This document shows, one piece after another, positions 1 to 7,028 of a stretch of DNA of 14,045 nt. Under the pieces are notes generated by a model, which was not told where the DNA came from, did no database searches, and saw nothing but the letters and a program-made list of their open reading frames with translations. Source of the stretch: Stenotrophomonas sp. (lineage in GTDB: Bacteria; Pseudomonadota; Gammaproteobacteria; Xanthomonadales; Xanthomonadaceae). How positions within the stretch are numbered: the first letter of the stretch is position 1; each line of letters begins with the position of its first letter. A program made the translations under genes and the position numbers. The stretch spans positions 1-14,045 of the forward strand of contig DMZT01000453.1 of NCBI GenBank assembly GCA_003484865.1. Direction: 5' to 3'.

Positions 1-800
1 CCGAAGCGCGGCAGCTCGCCCGGCGCCTGCTGGGCAGCGAGCGCGGCACGGCCGTGGCCTCCGGCCTGCCGTTGGACCTTCGCGCCGATATCGAAGGCGA
101 TACCGATCTGTTTGCGTATGCGCAGCGCCTGCAGCTGCAGGCCGCCAACGGCAATGCGGAGGCCGGGTGGATGGTCAGCCGTGTGTACGACTACTGCGCC
201 ACCTACGCCATGGACCCGGGTGGCTACCAGCTCGACAACGACGTGTTGACCGGGCTGGGCATGAAAGCGTCCGTGTCGATGGTGACCGCGCGCGAGCGTG
301 TTTCGCGCCGCTGCGCCGGCTTCGTCAGCAGCGACAATCTGGGCCGGTCCTTGATCCTGACCCAGCGCCTGCAGGCCGCCAAGGCCGGCAACCTGGCGGC
401 CGAGGCCTCGCTGTTCGCCGAAGGTCATCCACTGGAAACCGCTCCGGCCTATCGTCGCGGGCTGGTCGAGCGGGTGATGGAGTCGCGGGATCCAGAAGCC
501 TTCATGGCACTGGCGCCGGGCATGGGCCAGCGCGCCAGCGGCGACAGTGCGATGAGCGGCATGGTGGCCGGCGATCAGTTCAGCGAACTCGCCTGGCGGC
601 TGGCGGCCTGCGAGTTGGGCATGGCGTGCGGGCCCGACAGTGTGCTGATGAATAATTTCTGCGCGAACGGAGGGATCTGTTCGCAGGACGGTGGGCAGGA
701 CTTTGCCACTTTTGTGTATGACGCCGCGGTATCGCGGCAAGGTGCGGGGAAAATGAACGTGTTGGTTGAAGAGCTGGTCAAGCAGAGGAATGGGCGATGA
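1..800 (+). CDS. Hypothetical Cys-bearing protein, 5' end outside window (partial)
   Basis: The frame is open from base 3 to the TGA at 798-800, and the residues before the first in-window GTG (54) look coding (Arg/Leu/Ala-rich helix), so the gene probably begins upstream of the window. About 266 residues are visible. The early part (around FAYAQRLQLQAANGNAEAG) resembles one helical-pair unit of Sel1/TPR-like proteins, and a similar run (LILTQRLQAAKAGNLAAEAS) recurs about 100 residues later. The C-terminal third carries a cysteine cluster (AACELGMACGPDS, then NNFCANGGIC) that could form disulfides. I recognise this only as the kind of hypothetical protein common in Xanthomonadaceae; no catalytic motif is visible. 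It overlaps the next gene by ATGA (797-800), which points to translational coupling and a joint role. Existence is well supported; function is unknown. Confidence 0.8.
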   Translation, partial: EARQLARRLLGSERGTAVASGLPLDLRADIEGDTDLFAYAQRLQLQAANGNAEAGWMVSRVYDYCATYAMDPGGYQLDNDVLTGLGMKASVSMVTARERVSRRCAGFVSSDNLGRSLILTQRLQAAKAGNLAAEASLFAEGHPLETAPAYRRGLVERVMESRDPEAFMALAPGMGQRASGDSAMSGMVAGDQFSELAWRLAACELGMACGPDSVLMNNFCANGGICSQDGGQDFATFVYDAAVSRQGAGKMNVLVEELVKQRNGR

Positions 801-1171
801 ATTACCGTCGAATCCTGCACGGTGCGAAATTCTGGTTCTGGGTGGCGTTGTTTGTCGCTTACTCGGCCGGGGCAGTGGGTCTGGTGATGATCGACACCTA
901 TGACGATCGTTACCGAAGCCTGTCCAAAGTGCAGTTGACCTCGGTCAAGGCCGATGCCGAAGTGCGTCGTGCCGGTGCCAGTCAGGTCGCTGCGGTGTAT
1001 CGCGCGCAGAGTGGCATGCCGTTCGCTTCGCTGCCCACCGGCAGTACCTTCCAGGTGGTGTGGCCGGACGGGTCCACCGAGACGATGGTGATCGTGGATC
1101 CGACCTCCTCGCTGGGCGTGGAGCCGGTGAAGCATTCGCAGGTCACCGCAGCTGATACCGCCAAGCCGTAA
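797..1171 (+). CDS. Small single-pass membrane-anchored hypothetical protein
   Basis: 124 residues. The start ATG (797) lies in an ATGA overlap with the upstream stop and has a good Shine-Dalgarno (GAGGAA, 785-790) inside the upstream gene. Residues about 12-32 (FWFWVALFVAYSAGAVGLVM) form one transmembrane helix after a basic N-terminus (RR, K), so the rest should face the periplasm. The soluble part ends in a small beta-like segment (FQVVWPDGSTETMVIVDPTS) and a low-complexity tail. No enzyme motif or known family is recognised. Coupling to the preceding Cys-bearing gene suggests the two products work together, perhaps as a membrane-tethered pair; this is inference. A GTAG palindrome and a terminator follow within 100 bases, so the transcription unit ends here. 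Confidence 0.8.
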   Translation: MNYRRILHGAKFWFWVALFVAYSAGAVGLVMIDTYDDRYRSLSKVQLTSVKADAEVRRAGASQVAAVYRAQSGMPFASLPTGSTFQVVWPDGSTETMVIVDPTSSLGVEPVKHSQVTAADTAKP

Positions 1172-1178
1172 GCACGTC

Positions 1179-1201
1179 AGCCAACCATGGGTTGGCTCTA
1201 C
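1179..1201 (-). repeat. GTAG-type palindrome (SMAG/REP-like element)
   Basis: Read on the minus strand, the tetranucleotide GTAG is followed by AGCCAACC, a 3-base loop and GGTTGGCT, a perfect 8-bp stem. Stem arms are at 1179-1186 and 1190-1197, with GTAG (minus) at 1198-1201. This is the hallmark layout of the Stenotrophomonas maltophilia GTAG (SMAG) intergenic palindromes, which resemble REPs mobilised by RAYT transposases. It sits in the usual place, just 3' of a gene and before a terminator. Only one copy was recognised in the window. Confidence 0.7.
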
Positions 1202-1240
1202 CGGGTTTGTGCCCTCCGGCAGCCCGGTTCGCGCAAACAA

Positions 1241-1264
1241 AAAGGCGGGGAGATCCCCGCCTTT
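1241..1264. terminator. Bidirectional intrinsic terminator between unknown gene pair and accC
   Basis: A perfect 10-bp stem AAAGGCGGGG / CCCCGCCTTT (1241-1250 and 1255-1264) with a 4-base loop. Read on the minus strand it ends in TTTTTGTTT (1243-1235), a good U-tract for the accC transcript. The plus direction has only TTT then CTG. It separates the convergent transcription units. Confidence 0.85.
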
Positions 1265-1296
1265 CTGCTGTCCAACGTGACGCGTGAATCAACCGA

Positions 1297-2664
1297 TCAG
1301 GTCAACGCGATCGACTTGTTCTTGCGTTCGGCCAGGCGCTTTTCCAGGTAGTGGATGTTCTGCCCACCGGCCTGGAAGCCCTTGTCGCGCATGATGCGCT
1401 GCTGCAGCGCGACGTTGGTCTTGATGCCGTCCACGACCAGCTCGCTCAGTGCCACGCGCATGCGCGCGATCGCGGTCTCGCGATCCGGGCCGTGCACGAT
1501 CAGCTTGCCGATCATCGAGTCATAGTTCGGCGGCACGCGGTAACCACTGTAGATGTGGGTATCCACACGCACACCGGGGCCACCCGGCGGATGGAACGCG
1601 GTGATCTGGCCCGGGCTCGGCACGAAGGTTTCAGCGTCTTCGGCGTTGATGCGGCACTCGATCGCGTGGCCGGTCAGCACCACGTCGCTCTGCTTGATGG
1701 TCAGCTTCTGGCCGGCGGCGATGCGCAGCTGCTCGCAGACCAGGTCGATGCCGGTCACCATCTCCGTCACCGGATGTTCCACCTGCACGCGGGTGTTCAT
1801 TTCGATGAAGTAGAAGCGGCCGTCTTCGAACAGGAACTCGAAGGTACCCGCGCCGCGGTAGCCGATGCGGATGCAGGCTTCCACGCACACCTTGCCGATC
1901 TCATCGCGCAGCTCGGCGGTGATGCCCGGTGCCGGCGCTTCTTCCACCACTTTCTGGTGGCGGCGCTGCATGGAGCAGTCGCGTTCACCGAGGTGGATGG
2001 CATTGCCCTGGCCATCGGCAAGCACCTGGATTTCCACGTGACGCGGATTCTCCAGGAACTTCTCCATGTAGACCTGATCGTTGCTGAAAGCGGCCTTGGC
2101 TTCGGACTTGGTGGTCTCGATCGCCGCCTTCAACGAGGCTTCGGCATGCACCACGCGCATGCCACGGCCGCCACCGCCACCGGAGGCCTTGATGATGACC
2201 GGGTAGCCGATCTCACGGGCGATCTTGGTGTTGGCCACGATGTCGTCGGTCAGCGGGCCGCCCGAGCCGGGCACGCACGGCACGCCGGCGGCCTTCATCG
2301 CGCGGATCGCTTCCACCTTGTCGCCCATCAGGCGGATGGTGTCGGCCTTGGGGCCGATGAAGATGAAACCGGACTCTTCCACGCGCTCGGCGAAGTCGGC
2401 GTTCTCCGACAGGAAGCCGTAGCCCGGGTGGATGGCCTGGGCGTCGGTGACTTCCGCCGCGGCGATCAGGGCCGGGATGTTGAGGTAGCTCTCCGAGGAC
2501 GGTGCCGGACCGATGCAGACCGACTCGTCGGCCATGGCCACGTGCTTGAGGTTGCGGTCGACCGTGGAATGCACAGCCACCGTGCGGATGCCCAGGGTAT
2601 GGCACGCGCGCAGGATGCGCAGCGCGATCTCCCCTCGGTTGGCAATAACGACTTTGTCGAGCAT
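1297..2664 (-). CDS. accC: Acetyl-CoA carboxylase, biotin carboxylase subunit
   Basis: 455 residues, close to the usual length. It carboxylates the biotin on AccB using ATP and bicarbonate, the first half-reaction of malonyl-CoA synthesis in the cytoplasm. The N-terminal fold starts with [17 protein letters not shown]. The ATP-grasp glycine loop is SGGGGGRGM (161-169), preceded by K159. [20 protein letters not shown] covers 226-245 with H236 and K238. The metal and bicarbonate residues E288, N290, R292, Q294, V295 and E296 fall at the same numbers as in the E. coli enzyme. The ATG lies 10 bases after the accB stop, so accB and accC are co-transcribed and made in ratio. A strong terminator 33 bases after the stop closes the operon. 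Nothing is missing. Confidence 0.98.
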   Translation of the reverse strand: MLDKVVIANRGEIALRILRACHTLGIRTVAVHSTVDRNLKHVAMADESVCIGPAPSSESYLNIPALIAAAEVTDAQAIHPGYGFLSENADFAERVEESGFIFIGPKADTIRLMGDKVEAIRAMKAAGVPCVPGSGGPLTDDIVANTKIAREIGYPVIIKASGGGGGRGMRVVHAEASLKAAIETTKSEAKAAFSNDQVYMEKFLENPRHVEIQVLADGQGNAIHLGERDCSMQRRHQKVVEEAPAPGITAELRDEIGKVCVEACIRIGYRGAGTFEFLFEDGRFYFIEMNTRVQVEHPVTEMVTGIDLVCEQLRIAAGQKLTIKQSDVVLTGHAIECRINAEDAETFVPSPGQITAFHPPGGPGVRVDTHIYSGYRVPPNYDSMIGKLIVHGPDRETAIARMRVALSELVVDGIKTNVALQQRIMRDKGFQAGGQNIHYLEKRLAERKNKSIALT

Positions 2665-2674
2665 GGACTAATCC

Positions 2675-3163
2675 TTAGCCGATCACGAACAGCGGCTGGT
2701 CGAATTCGACCGGCTGGCCGTTTTCGCCCAGGATGGCGACGATGGTGCCGGAAACATCGGCTTCGATCGGGTTGAACATCTTCATCGCTTCGATGATCGC
2801 CAGCGTTTCACCGGCCTTGACGGCCTGGCCGACCGACACGAAGGCCGGCTTGTCCGGCGAGGACGACGAATAGAAGGTGCCGACCATCGGCGCGCGCAGC
2901 ACGTGGCCATCCGGCAGGGCGTTGCCGGCCTTGGCGGTGCCACCGGTGGAGGCTTCGGTCGGCGACTGCATCGGCATCGCCGGGGCAGCGGCCTGGGCCG
3001 GTGCGGGGGCCATCATCATCTGCGGCTGGGCCTGGACCATGCCGTAGCCGGAGACGGGCGCGCGCGACAGACGCACGGACTCTTCGCCTTCCTTGATTTC
3101 GATTTCGGCGAGGTTCGACTCTTCCAGCAGGTCGATCAGTTTCTTGATTTTGCGGAGATCCAT
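2675..3163 (-). CDS. accB: Acetyl-CoA carboxylase, biotin carboxyl carrier protein
   Basis: 162 residues. It carries the covalently bound biotin that shuttles CO2 between biotin carboxylase and the carboxyltransferase. The N-terminal helix [16 protein letters not shown] and the beta segment [12 protein letters not shown] are typical. A Pro/Ala/Met-Gln-rich flexible linker spans about 42-72. The biotinyl domain follows, with the conserved APMVGTFY (91-98) and the biotinylation motif AMKM (126-129), K128 being the modified lysine. The thumb loop characteristic of AccB ([15 protein letters not shown]) is present. The start ATG is preceded by AGAGG about 5 bases upstream. It sits directly before accC and downstream of an LprI-like gene, within the aroQ-accBC run. 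Confidence 0.98.
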   Translation of the reverse strand: MDLRKIKKLIDLLEESNLAEIEIKEGEESVRLSRAPVSGYGMVQAQPQMMMAPAPAQAAAPAMPMQSPTEASTGGTAKAGNALPDGHVLRAPMVGTFYSSSSPDKPAFVSVGQAVKAGETLAIIEAMKMFNPIEADVSGTIVAILGENGQPVEFDQPLFVIG

Positions 3164-3215
3164 AGGGGCCTCTTTGGCTCGTGGTGTCAGTGGTGGGAAG
3201 CGCGGCGCGCTCGGG

Positions 3216-3638
3216 TCAAAGCAATTCGTAGAAATCGCGCAGCTGCCGCGTACGGTCGCGCGCGAGGGTGGTCAGGCAGTGCATCTGCGCGCCATTGCGC
3301 GAGGTGCCATCGGCGTTGAAGGCGTAGACCGCGTCGCAATCGTGGTCGCGCAGCTGCATCCACGCGCGCTGGGCCAGGATCAGCTGCTTTTCGGCATCCG
3401 CGCAGTGCGTGCAGGCGCCTTCGGCCGCCTGGCGGCGCAACTGCTGGCGCGCCTGGGCGTACACCGCGTTCAATTCGGTATCGGCCTCGCTGGCCCCATC
3501 CGAGGCGCACAGATCCGATTCCATGGTGCCGCTCGGCTGCGCGCAGTCGATGCCTTCCGCGCTGCGATCAGCGGCACTGGCGGCGCCACACAGGCAGCCC
3601 CACAGCGCGACGCTGGCCAGGACACGCGGCAGGGTCAT
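3216..3638 (-). CDS. Exported LprI-like (DUF1311) protein
   Basis: 140 residues from the ATG at 3638; a GTG one codon earlier (3641) is equally possible. An N-terminal signal peptide (hydrophobic [16 protein letters not shown], likely cleaved before ADRS) sends it to the periplasm. The mature part has the LprI/DUF1311 pattern: paired cysteines ([13 protein letters not shown] early, CTHC mid, HDCDAVY and [15 protein letters not shown] late) and [16 protein letters not shown], the most conserved block. Members include the mycobacterial lysozyme inhibitor LprI, but most are uncharacterised, so lysozyme inhibition is only a family-level guess. Its ATG shares one base with the aroQ stop (TGATG), so it is translationally coupled to aroQ. 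It lies 52 bases before accB, an odd lodger in a biosynthetic operon. Confidence 0.9.
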   Translation of the reverse strand: MTLPRVLASVALWGCLCGAASAADRSAEGIDCAQPSGTMESDLCASDGASEADTELNAVYAQARQQLRRQAAEGACTHCADAEKQLILAQRAWMQLRDHDCDAVYAFNADGTSRNGAQMHCLTTLARDRTRQLRDFYELL

Positions 3639-4087
3639 CACGCCGAAGCAGCCGCCAACCGGGTCAGCGCTGCATCCATCGCATAGCGATAGCTGTCCGC
3701 CCCGAACCCACAGATCACCCCGACCGCCTTGTCGCTGAAATAGCTGTGCTGGCGGAAGGGCTCGCGCGCGTGCGGATTGGACAGGTGGATCTCGATGAAG
3801 GGCAGGTCCACCGCGGCCAGCGCATCGCGCAGGGCCACGGACGTGTGAGTGAACGCGGCCGGATTGATCAGGATGAAGGCGGTGCCGTCATCGCGGGCGG
3901 CCTGCACCCGATCGACCAGCACGTGCTCGGCATTGGACTGCAGGCTCTGCAGGGCATGGCCGGCGGCCTGCGCCTGGGCCAGCAGGGCCTGGTCGATCTG
4001 CGCCAGCGTGGTGTGCCCATAGACCCCCGGCTCGCGCGTGCCGAGCAGGTTGAGGTTGGGGCCATGCAGGACCAGCAGTTTCGCCAT
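3638..4087 (-). CDS. aroQ: Type II 3-dehydroquinate dehydratase
   Basis: 149 residues, the usual size for the type II (dodecameric) enzyme. It catalyses trans-elimination of water from 3-dehydroquinate to 3-dehydroshikimate in the shikimate pathway. Visible motifs are [18 protein letters not shown] (7-24) with catalytic Y23 on the flexible lid, QSNAE (50-54), the substrate-binding [17 protein letters not shown] (74-90) with N75 and H81, and [15 protein letters not shown] (98-112) with catalytic H101 and R108. It heads the run aroQ, LprI-like, accB, accC. Upstream (4088-4293) is a 206-base gap that should hold the promoter. Confidence 0.97.
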   Translation of the reverse strand: MAKLLVLHGPNLNLLGTREPGVYGHTTLAQIDQALLAQAQAAGHALQSLQSNAEHVLVDRVQAARDDGTAFILINPAAFTHTSVALRDALAAVDLPFIEIHLSNPHAREPFRQHSYFSDKAVGVICGFGADSYRYAMDAALTRLAAASA

Positions 4088-4162
4088 GGGTGCCGAACAA
4101 CAGGAAAGGGCGGAGTCTGGCGGAACTGGTGGATCGTGTCCAGTTCGACGAAGTTACGAGTG

Positions 4163-4182
4163 TTTCAAGCGGTTGTTTGAAA
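4163..4182. promoter_or_regulatory. Inverted repeat upstream of aroQ, possible operator
   Basis: TTTCAA (4163-4168) and TTGAAA (4177-4182) form a perfect 6-bp dyad with an 8-base spacer, about 76-95 bases upstream of the aroQ start and in the most AT-rich part of the gap. Read on the minus strand its downstream half is TTGAAA, which resembles a -35 box, but no convincing -10 follows at 16-18 bases. It may be a regulator site; chance cannot be excluded. Confidence 0.25.
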
Positions 4183-4284
4183 ATTGTGCGGGACCGTTGT
4201 GGCAGATGGATGTTGGCCGCCTGGCGTCGGCGGCACGGCGGTTGCAGCCTGTGGCGCCTGTTCATCGCATGGCAGGACAACCAA

Positions 4285-4300
4285 GCCCTCCTCTCAGGGC
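4285..4300 (-). terminator. Weak hairpin terminator at the end of the ABM-domain gene
   Basis: On the minus strand GCCCT / AGGGC form a 5-bp stem with a 6-base loop (4300-4285). The hairpin contains the TGA stop of the ABM gene and is followed by TTGGTTGT. The stem is short, so this is a modest terminator candidate. Confidence 0.35.
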
Positions 4301-5025
4301 ACGCGGGTCGCATCGAACGACATCCCGCCACGGCTCTTCAATGCGATGGTGCTCACCTCGCTGTGCCCCTTGTCCACCAGCATCTCTGCGGTCCGCTGCA
4401 GATAGTCCTTGAAGTGGGGCGTTTGCCGGTGGGTGTCATAGGCAGCGGCATCGGCGTAGATCTCAAAGAAGATCCACTGCTCCGGATGCTCCTGCCGTGT
4501 AACGGCATACATCGCCAGGACGCCCGGTTCGATCCGCATGGACTCGCGCATCTCCGCCGTGACGATCCGGGTGAATGCCGGTATATCCGCGGGTTTGACC
4601 GTCACATCGACTATCCGGACCTCCGGCGTGTCGCCGCGCTGCATGACCGAGAGAGGGTCCGACTTTTCGGCAAGGAACACGGGCGTTGTTTCTGTCAACG
4701 TCTTGTCGGCGATGAGCGGCTGCGTGGCGCGTAGAAAATCGGCGTAGTGCGCGGACGCAAGATGCGTCTTCAAGGCGTCCGCATCCGCGTAGATTTCGAA
4801 GACGTACGCCACGCCCGGCCGCTGGCGATCGGTGACGGCGTGCATCGCCAGAACACCGGGCTCGGTCTGCAGGGAGGCGTCCATGTTGCGCCGGCCGGCC
4901 GCGTCGAACGCCTCCTGTCGGCCCGGGTCGGTGTGCAGCTCGAACATGCGCACGATGGGCTGTGCGGCGACGTCGGTGCTTCCCAGTATCAGGGACGTCA
5001 GCATCAATGCTATCCAGCCGGTCAT
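4294..5025 (-). CDS. Exported tandem ABM-domain (quinol monooxygenase-like) protein
   Basis: 243 residues with a signal peptide (about 1-21, cleaved near DVAA/QP), so probably periplasmic. Two antibiotic-biosynthesis-monooxygenase (ABM, YgiN-like) domains follow, at about 23-118 and 135-230. They are clear repeats: EPGVLAMHAV (55-64) against EPGVLAMYAV (166-175), and EIYADADALKTH (77-88) against EIYADAAAYDTH (188-199), each followed by a second His a few residues on. ABM proteins are small ferredoxin-like folds that usually dimerise. A fused tandem makes a built-in dimer. Family members oxidise quinols or aromatic polyketides or bind heme; the substrate here is unknown. The ATG has an excellent Shine-Dalgarno (AGGAGGAG). 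It lies 20 bases after the CMD-family stop, forming a two-gene operon. Confidence 0.9.
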   Translation of the reverse strand: MTGWIALMLTSLILGSTDVAAQPIVRMFELHTDPGRQEAFDAAGRRNMDASLQTEPGVLAMHAVTDRQRPGVAYVFEIYADADALKTHLASAHYADFLRATQPLIADKTLTETTPVFLAEKSDPLSVMQRGDTPEVRIVDVTVKPADIPAFTRIVTAEMRESMRIEPGVLAMYAVTRQEHPEQWIFFEIYADAAAYDTHRQTPHFKDYLQRTAEMLVDKGHSEVSTIALKSRGGMSFDATRVP

Positions 5026-5045
5026 GGTCTCCTCCTGCGCAGGGT

Positions 5046-5684
5046 TCAGTGGGCGAGCGTGCCGCGCCGCGCCTGGTCCGCGCGATCGGCGGCCTCGGCA
5101 CTGACCACGTCGCGCAGCACCGCCACGACATGTTGCAGCTGCGCCTCGCTGAGCGCCACGTTCCGGCTGATGCGCATGTGCGCCTGCACCTGCGACTCGG
5201 TCCCTGTCATGGCCGACAGCGCGGCTACGGTGGCGAGCTCGCGATCACCCCAGTCGAGGTTGTCGCGCGCAAAGATCGCGCCGAACAGATGTTCCTTGAG
5301 GTAGCGGTCGATTTGAGGCGAGAACGCGAACAACGGGCCTGCGACGGGTTGACCCGACAACCGGGTCTGGTTGGCGGTGCCTACGGCCAGCATCTGGTCC
5401 GGCGCGGGCAGCGTGGCCGGTGCCTTGCCCTGTGCATCGTGGACGCCCTGTGCCTTGCGGTCCTCCACCACCGTCATGAAGGTGCCCAGTGCATTCAACG
5501 CGCGCGGAAAGCCTGCATAGGCGTAGAGCTGACCCAGGATTTCCTTGATCTCATTGATTGTCAGCCCGGCATCCAGCGCGGCGCGCAGGGCCGGTTCGAG
5601 CCGGTGAAGATCGCCGGCCGCCGTGAAAGCGGCGATTGGCAGGATGGCCTGTTGGCGTGCGGAAAGAGCCGACTGGGTGTTCAT
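5046..5684 (-). CDS. Carboxymuconolactone decarboxylase (CMD) family protein, two-domain
   Basis: 212 residues from the ATG at 5684. It has two CMD-type helical domains. The first (about 12-78) includes LTINEIKEILGQLYAYAGFP and ALNALGTFMTVVEDRK. The second (about 120-195) includes KEHLFGAIFARDNLDW, ELATVAALSAMTG and QVQAHMRISRNVALSE. The redox Cys pair of AhpD is absent, so this is not an alkylhydroperoxidase of that type; it is nearer to PcaC-like two-domain proteins whose substrates are often unknown. It heads an operon with the ABM protein and is divergent from a LysR regulator. Oddity: the chosen ATG has a poor ribosome site, while CAGGAG then ATG stands at 5823-5809 out of frame, and the frame between is open and coding-like back to a stop near 5810. 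A lost or frameshifted signal sequence is possible. Confidence 0.88.
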   Translation of the reverse strand: MNTQSALSARQQAILPIAAFTAAGDLHRLEPALRAALDAGLTINEIKEILGQLYAYAGFPRALNALGTFMTVVEDRKAQGVHDAQGKAPATLPAPDQMLAVGTANQTRLSGQPVAGPLFAFSPQIDRYLKEHLFGAIFARDNLDWGDRELATVAALSAMTGTESQVQAHMRISRNVALSEAQLQHVVAVLRDVVSAEAADRADQARRGTLAH

Positions 5685-5808
5685 GTGGATATCCGTGGTG
5701 TGGGCGGGCCGCAGCGGCGGCTCGCACGGTGGGGCGGTGGCTGTGTCGGCCGTGCATCCGATGATGCGATCGGGCAGCGACAGCGAGGGTGGGGAAAGGC
5801 GGGGTGGT

Positions 5809-5823
5809 CATCGCGCGCTCCTG
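5809..5823 (-). promoter_or_regulatory. Strong Shine-Dalgarno plus ATG out of frame with the CMD gene
   Basis: On the minus strand CAGGAG (5823-5818), six bases, then ATG (5811-5809). This looks like a genuine translation start, better than the one at 5684. The frame it opens begins MTTPPFPTLAVAA, then turns His/Arg-rich and ends inside the CMD gene in the wrong frame. The distance to 5684 is 127 bases, so a single-base shift would fuse it to the CMD frame. It may mark the original start of the CMD protein. Confidence 0.4.
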
Positions 5824-5867
5824 CTGGGATGGCCCAAGGTGGGGCGCACCCCATGGTGCCGCACCGT

Positions 5868-5881
5868 TTTATGTGGATAAA
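5868..5881. promoter_or_regulatory. Inverted repeat in the CMD/LysR divergent region
   Basis: TTTAT-GTGG-ATAAA is a perfect 5-bp dyad with a 4-base spacer in the AT-rich centre of the 247-base gap between the divergent CMD-family and LysR genes. It lies where a regulator serving both promoters would be expected. Its arm spacing does not give the exact T-N11-A of LysR sites, so which protein binds is open. Confidence 0.35.
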
Positions 5882-5902
5882 CCTGCAGGCCACGAATAGA
5901 GT

Positions 5903-5918
5903 TATAAAAGCGGCTTAT
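5903..5918 (+). promoter_or_regulatory. LysR-type T-N11-A dyad overlapping a -10 box of the LysR gene
   Basis: ATAA (5904-5907) and TTAT (5915-5918) form a dyad with a 7-base spacer, with the core T(5905)-N11-A(5917) typical of LysR operators. It overlaps TATAAA (5903-5908), a good -10 hexamer 23 bases before the LysR ATG at 5932; no clear -35 is seen. The position suggests autorepression of the LysR gene. Confidence 0.4.
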
Positions 5919-5931
5919 CAATGGGGCGGCC

Positions 5932-6852
5932 ATGCGGCGCGAACACTACAACGACCTGCGCGCCCTCATGGCGGTGGCCCAGGAGCGCAGCTTCACCCGC
6001 GCCGCCGCGCGGATGGGGGTGTCGCAGGCTGCGCTGAGCTATACCGTGCGGGTGCTGGAGCAGCGGCTGGGGATCCGCTTGCTGACCCGCACCACGCGCA
6101 GCGTGACACCGACCGAAGCCGGTGAACGGCTGCTGGCGCAGATCGGGCCGCACTTCGCCAGCATCGACAGCGCTATCGACGACCTGAGTGAACTGCGCGA
6201 TCGGCCCAGTGGCACCTTGCGCATCAACAGCAGCGATCCGGCCAGCGAACAGGTGGTCTGGCCCAAGCTGCAGCCTCTGCTGGATACCTACGCGGACATC
6301 CGGGTGGAGATCACTGACCAGTCCAATCTGGCCGACATCGTCGCGGAGGGGTTCGATGCGGGCATACGCCTGGGCGAGCAGGTGGCCAAGGGCATGATCG
6401 CGGTCCCGGTCACGCCGCCGCTCAGGATGGCGGTTGTCGGTGCCCCGGATTACTTCAAGCGGTGCGGGGTGCCGCGTACGCCCCAGGACCTGACCGTGCA
6501 TGACTGCATCAACATGCGACTGCTGACCCAGGGTGGGCTGTATGCGTGGGAGTTCGAAAAGGACGGCCGCAGCGTGAACGTGCAGGTGGAGGGGCGGCTG
6601 ACGTTGAGCAGTGTGCGCCTGATCGTCCAGGCGGCACTGGAGGGCCGCGGCCTGGCCTGCGTGCCGGACCTGATCGTGGCCGATGCATTGGCGGACAAGC
6701 GGCTGATGCGGGCGATGCAGGATTGGTGCCCGCCCTTTCCCGGTTTCCATCTCTACTACCCAAGCCGCCGCCAGAACTCGCCGGCGTTCGCGCTGCTGGT
6801 CGAAGCGCTTCGATGGGGTGGTGATGACGCACTGCTGAGAAAACCTCAGTAG
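5932..6852 (+). CDS. LysR-family transcriptional regulator (first copy)
   Basis: 306 residues, the standard LysR length. The winged HTH is at about 8-66: LRALMAVAQERSFTRAAARM, then VSQAALSYTVRVLEQRLGIR, then the wing LLTRTTRSVTPTEAGERL. The effector-binding domain spans about 92-300, with GTLRINSS, a YAWEFEKDG block (conserved in the PgrR/YafC-like subgroup) and the C-terminal HLYYPSRRQNSPAFALLVEALR. It is divergent from the CMD/ABM operon, the classic layout for a LysR activator and its target, and the MFS gene follows on the same strand 176 bases later. GGGGCGG just before the ATG can serve as ribosome site. It is a clear paralog of the minus-strand LysR at 8229-9125. The effector is unknown. 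Confidence 0.93.
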   Translation: MRREHYNDLRALMAVAQERSFTRAAARMGVSQAALSYTVRVLEQRLGIRLLTRTTRSVTPTEAGERLLAQIGPHFASIDSAIDDLSELRDRPSGTLRINSSDPASEQVVWPKLQPLLDTYADIRVEITDQSNLADIVAEGFDAGIRLGEQVAKGMIAVPVTPPLRMAVVGAPDYFKRCGVPRTPQDLTVHDCINMRLLTQGGLYAWEFEKDGRSVNVQVEGRLTLSSVRLIVQAALEGRGLACVPDLIVADALADKRLMRAMQDWCPPFPGFHLYYPSRRQNSPAFALLVEALRWGGDDALLRKPQ

Positions 6853-7028
6853 TCCATGAACCCGGGGGCTGCTTATCAGTCCCCGCGGCGTGGGCCACCA
6901 TGGCGCCCACTGAAAACACGTCCGGGTTCTGTCGCGCGTCGTCCGCGCTGCCCAACGCCACGTCCCTGTCTCGTCCCTGCGCACTGTGCAGGGCGGCAAC
7001 GCCATTCCTGTTCCAGAGAGTGCTCCCC

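Noticed and set aside
54..800. GTG at 54 as the true start of the first gene
   Set aside because: The frame stays open and coding-like to the window edge and no ribosome site precedes the GTG, so a start upstream of the window is more likely.
1351..2775. Long open frame antisense to accC and accB
   Set aside because: It mirrors a highly conserved gene, is His/Asp/Gly/Arg-rich as expected from reversed GC-rich codons, and matches no family.
6890..6910. Hairpin GTGGGC / GCCCAC after the first LysR as a terminator
   Set aside because: Short, with a bulge and no T-tract; not distinguishable from chance in GC-rich DNA.
6900..7028. Longer MFS start at ATG 6900
   Set aside because: It adds 43 polar, Cys/Pro-rich residues unlike any MFS N-terminus; 7029 gives a normal protein.
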